Positions 5,487 through 5,520 of a stretch of DNA of 5,520 bases are shown here, piece after piece (the first letter of the stretch is position 1; each line of letters begins with the position of its first letter). A model generated the notes under the pieces. The model had not been told where the DNA came from and ran no database searches. It worked only from the letters and a program-made list of their open reading frames with translations. The position numbers and the translations under genes are program-made. Source of the DNA: Deltaproteobacteria bacterium (GTDB taxonomy: Bacteria; Desulfobacterota; DSM-4660; Desulfatiglandales; Desulfatiglandaceae); assembly GCA_011051075.1 (NCBI GenBank), contig DREN01000025.1, positions 1 to 5,520 of the forward strand, in the 5' to 3' direction.

Positions 5487-5520
5487 ACAGGCAATATTGA
5501 GTAATCTAATGGATTCAAGG

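Larger units (their letters stand above)
5189..5520. other. Intergenic region after thiL without a recognisable gene
   Basis: No reading frame with a recognisable product was found on either strand, and no tRNA or known riboswitch pattern is visible. Besides the thiL terminator it holds several small inverted repeats. GGAGCA (5336-5341) can pair with TGCTCC (5358-5363), while the overlapping GTTGGA (5333-5338) can instead pair with TCCAAC (5374-5379). A frame opening with ATG at 5476 stays open to the window edge for 15 codons, but it has no ribosome site and overlaps the TATAAT box, so I do not call it a gene. Confidence 0.6.

Overview
The window looks like a stretch of bacterial chromosome, most plausibly from an anaerobic Desulfobacterota (deltaproteobacteria) lineage. 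That placement is an inference: it rests on the SCP2-type thiolase/DUF35 pair, the moderately GC-rich coding style with many GGAGG ribosome sites, and the two kinds of short palindromic repeat between genes. I see no phage, plasmid, CRISPR or RNA gene. The content is mostly housekeeping and accessory metabolism, not an obvious new system.

Layout, left to right. (1) Positions 1-496, minus strand: the first 165 codons of rsmE, a 16S rRNA m3U1498 methyltransferase gene with a GTG start that runs off the left edge. (2) Positions 535-561: a clear intrinsic terminator on the minus strand. (3) Positions 576-2185, minus strand: a tight two-gene operon encoding an SCP2/archaeal-type thiolase and, 5 bases downstream, a DUF35 zinc-ribbon/OB-fold partner. 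(4) Positions 2186-2482: a non-coding stretch with a small stem-loop and a perfect 28-bp inverted pair of REP-like palindromes carrying GTAG heads. (5) Positions 2483-3691, minus strand: a 12-TM MFS transporter. (6) Positions 3774-4009: a non-coding MITE-like element bounded by imperfect inverted repeats of the CGCAGAG type, with a 12-bp perfect hairpin inside. (7) Positions 4124-5188, plus strand: thiL, thiamine-monophosphate kinase, with a candidate promoter and strong ribosome site in front and a possible terminator behind. (8) Positions 5189-5520: no gene seen, some small inverted repeats, and a TATAAT box near the right edge.

Functionally, the thiolase and DUF35 proteins probably form one complex. 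The DUF35 partner would position or hand over the acyl-CoA for a Claisen-type condensation or thiolytic cleavage whose substrate cannot be read from this window. The MFS gene lies upstream on the same strand but is separated by about 300 bases containing the REP pair, so co-transcription is uncertain. rsmE and thiL are unrelated housekeeping genes (ribosome modification; thiamine diphosphate synthesis).
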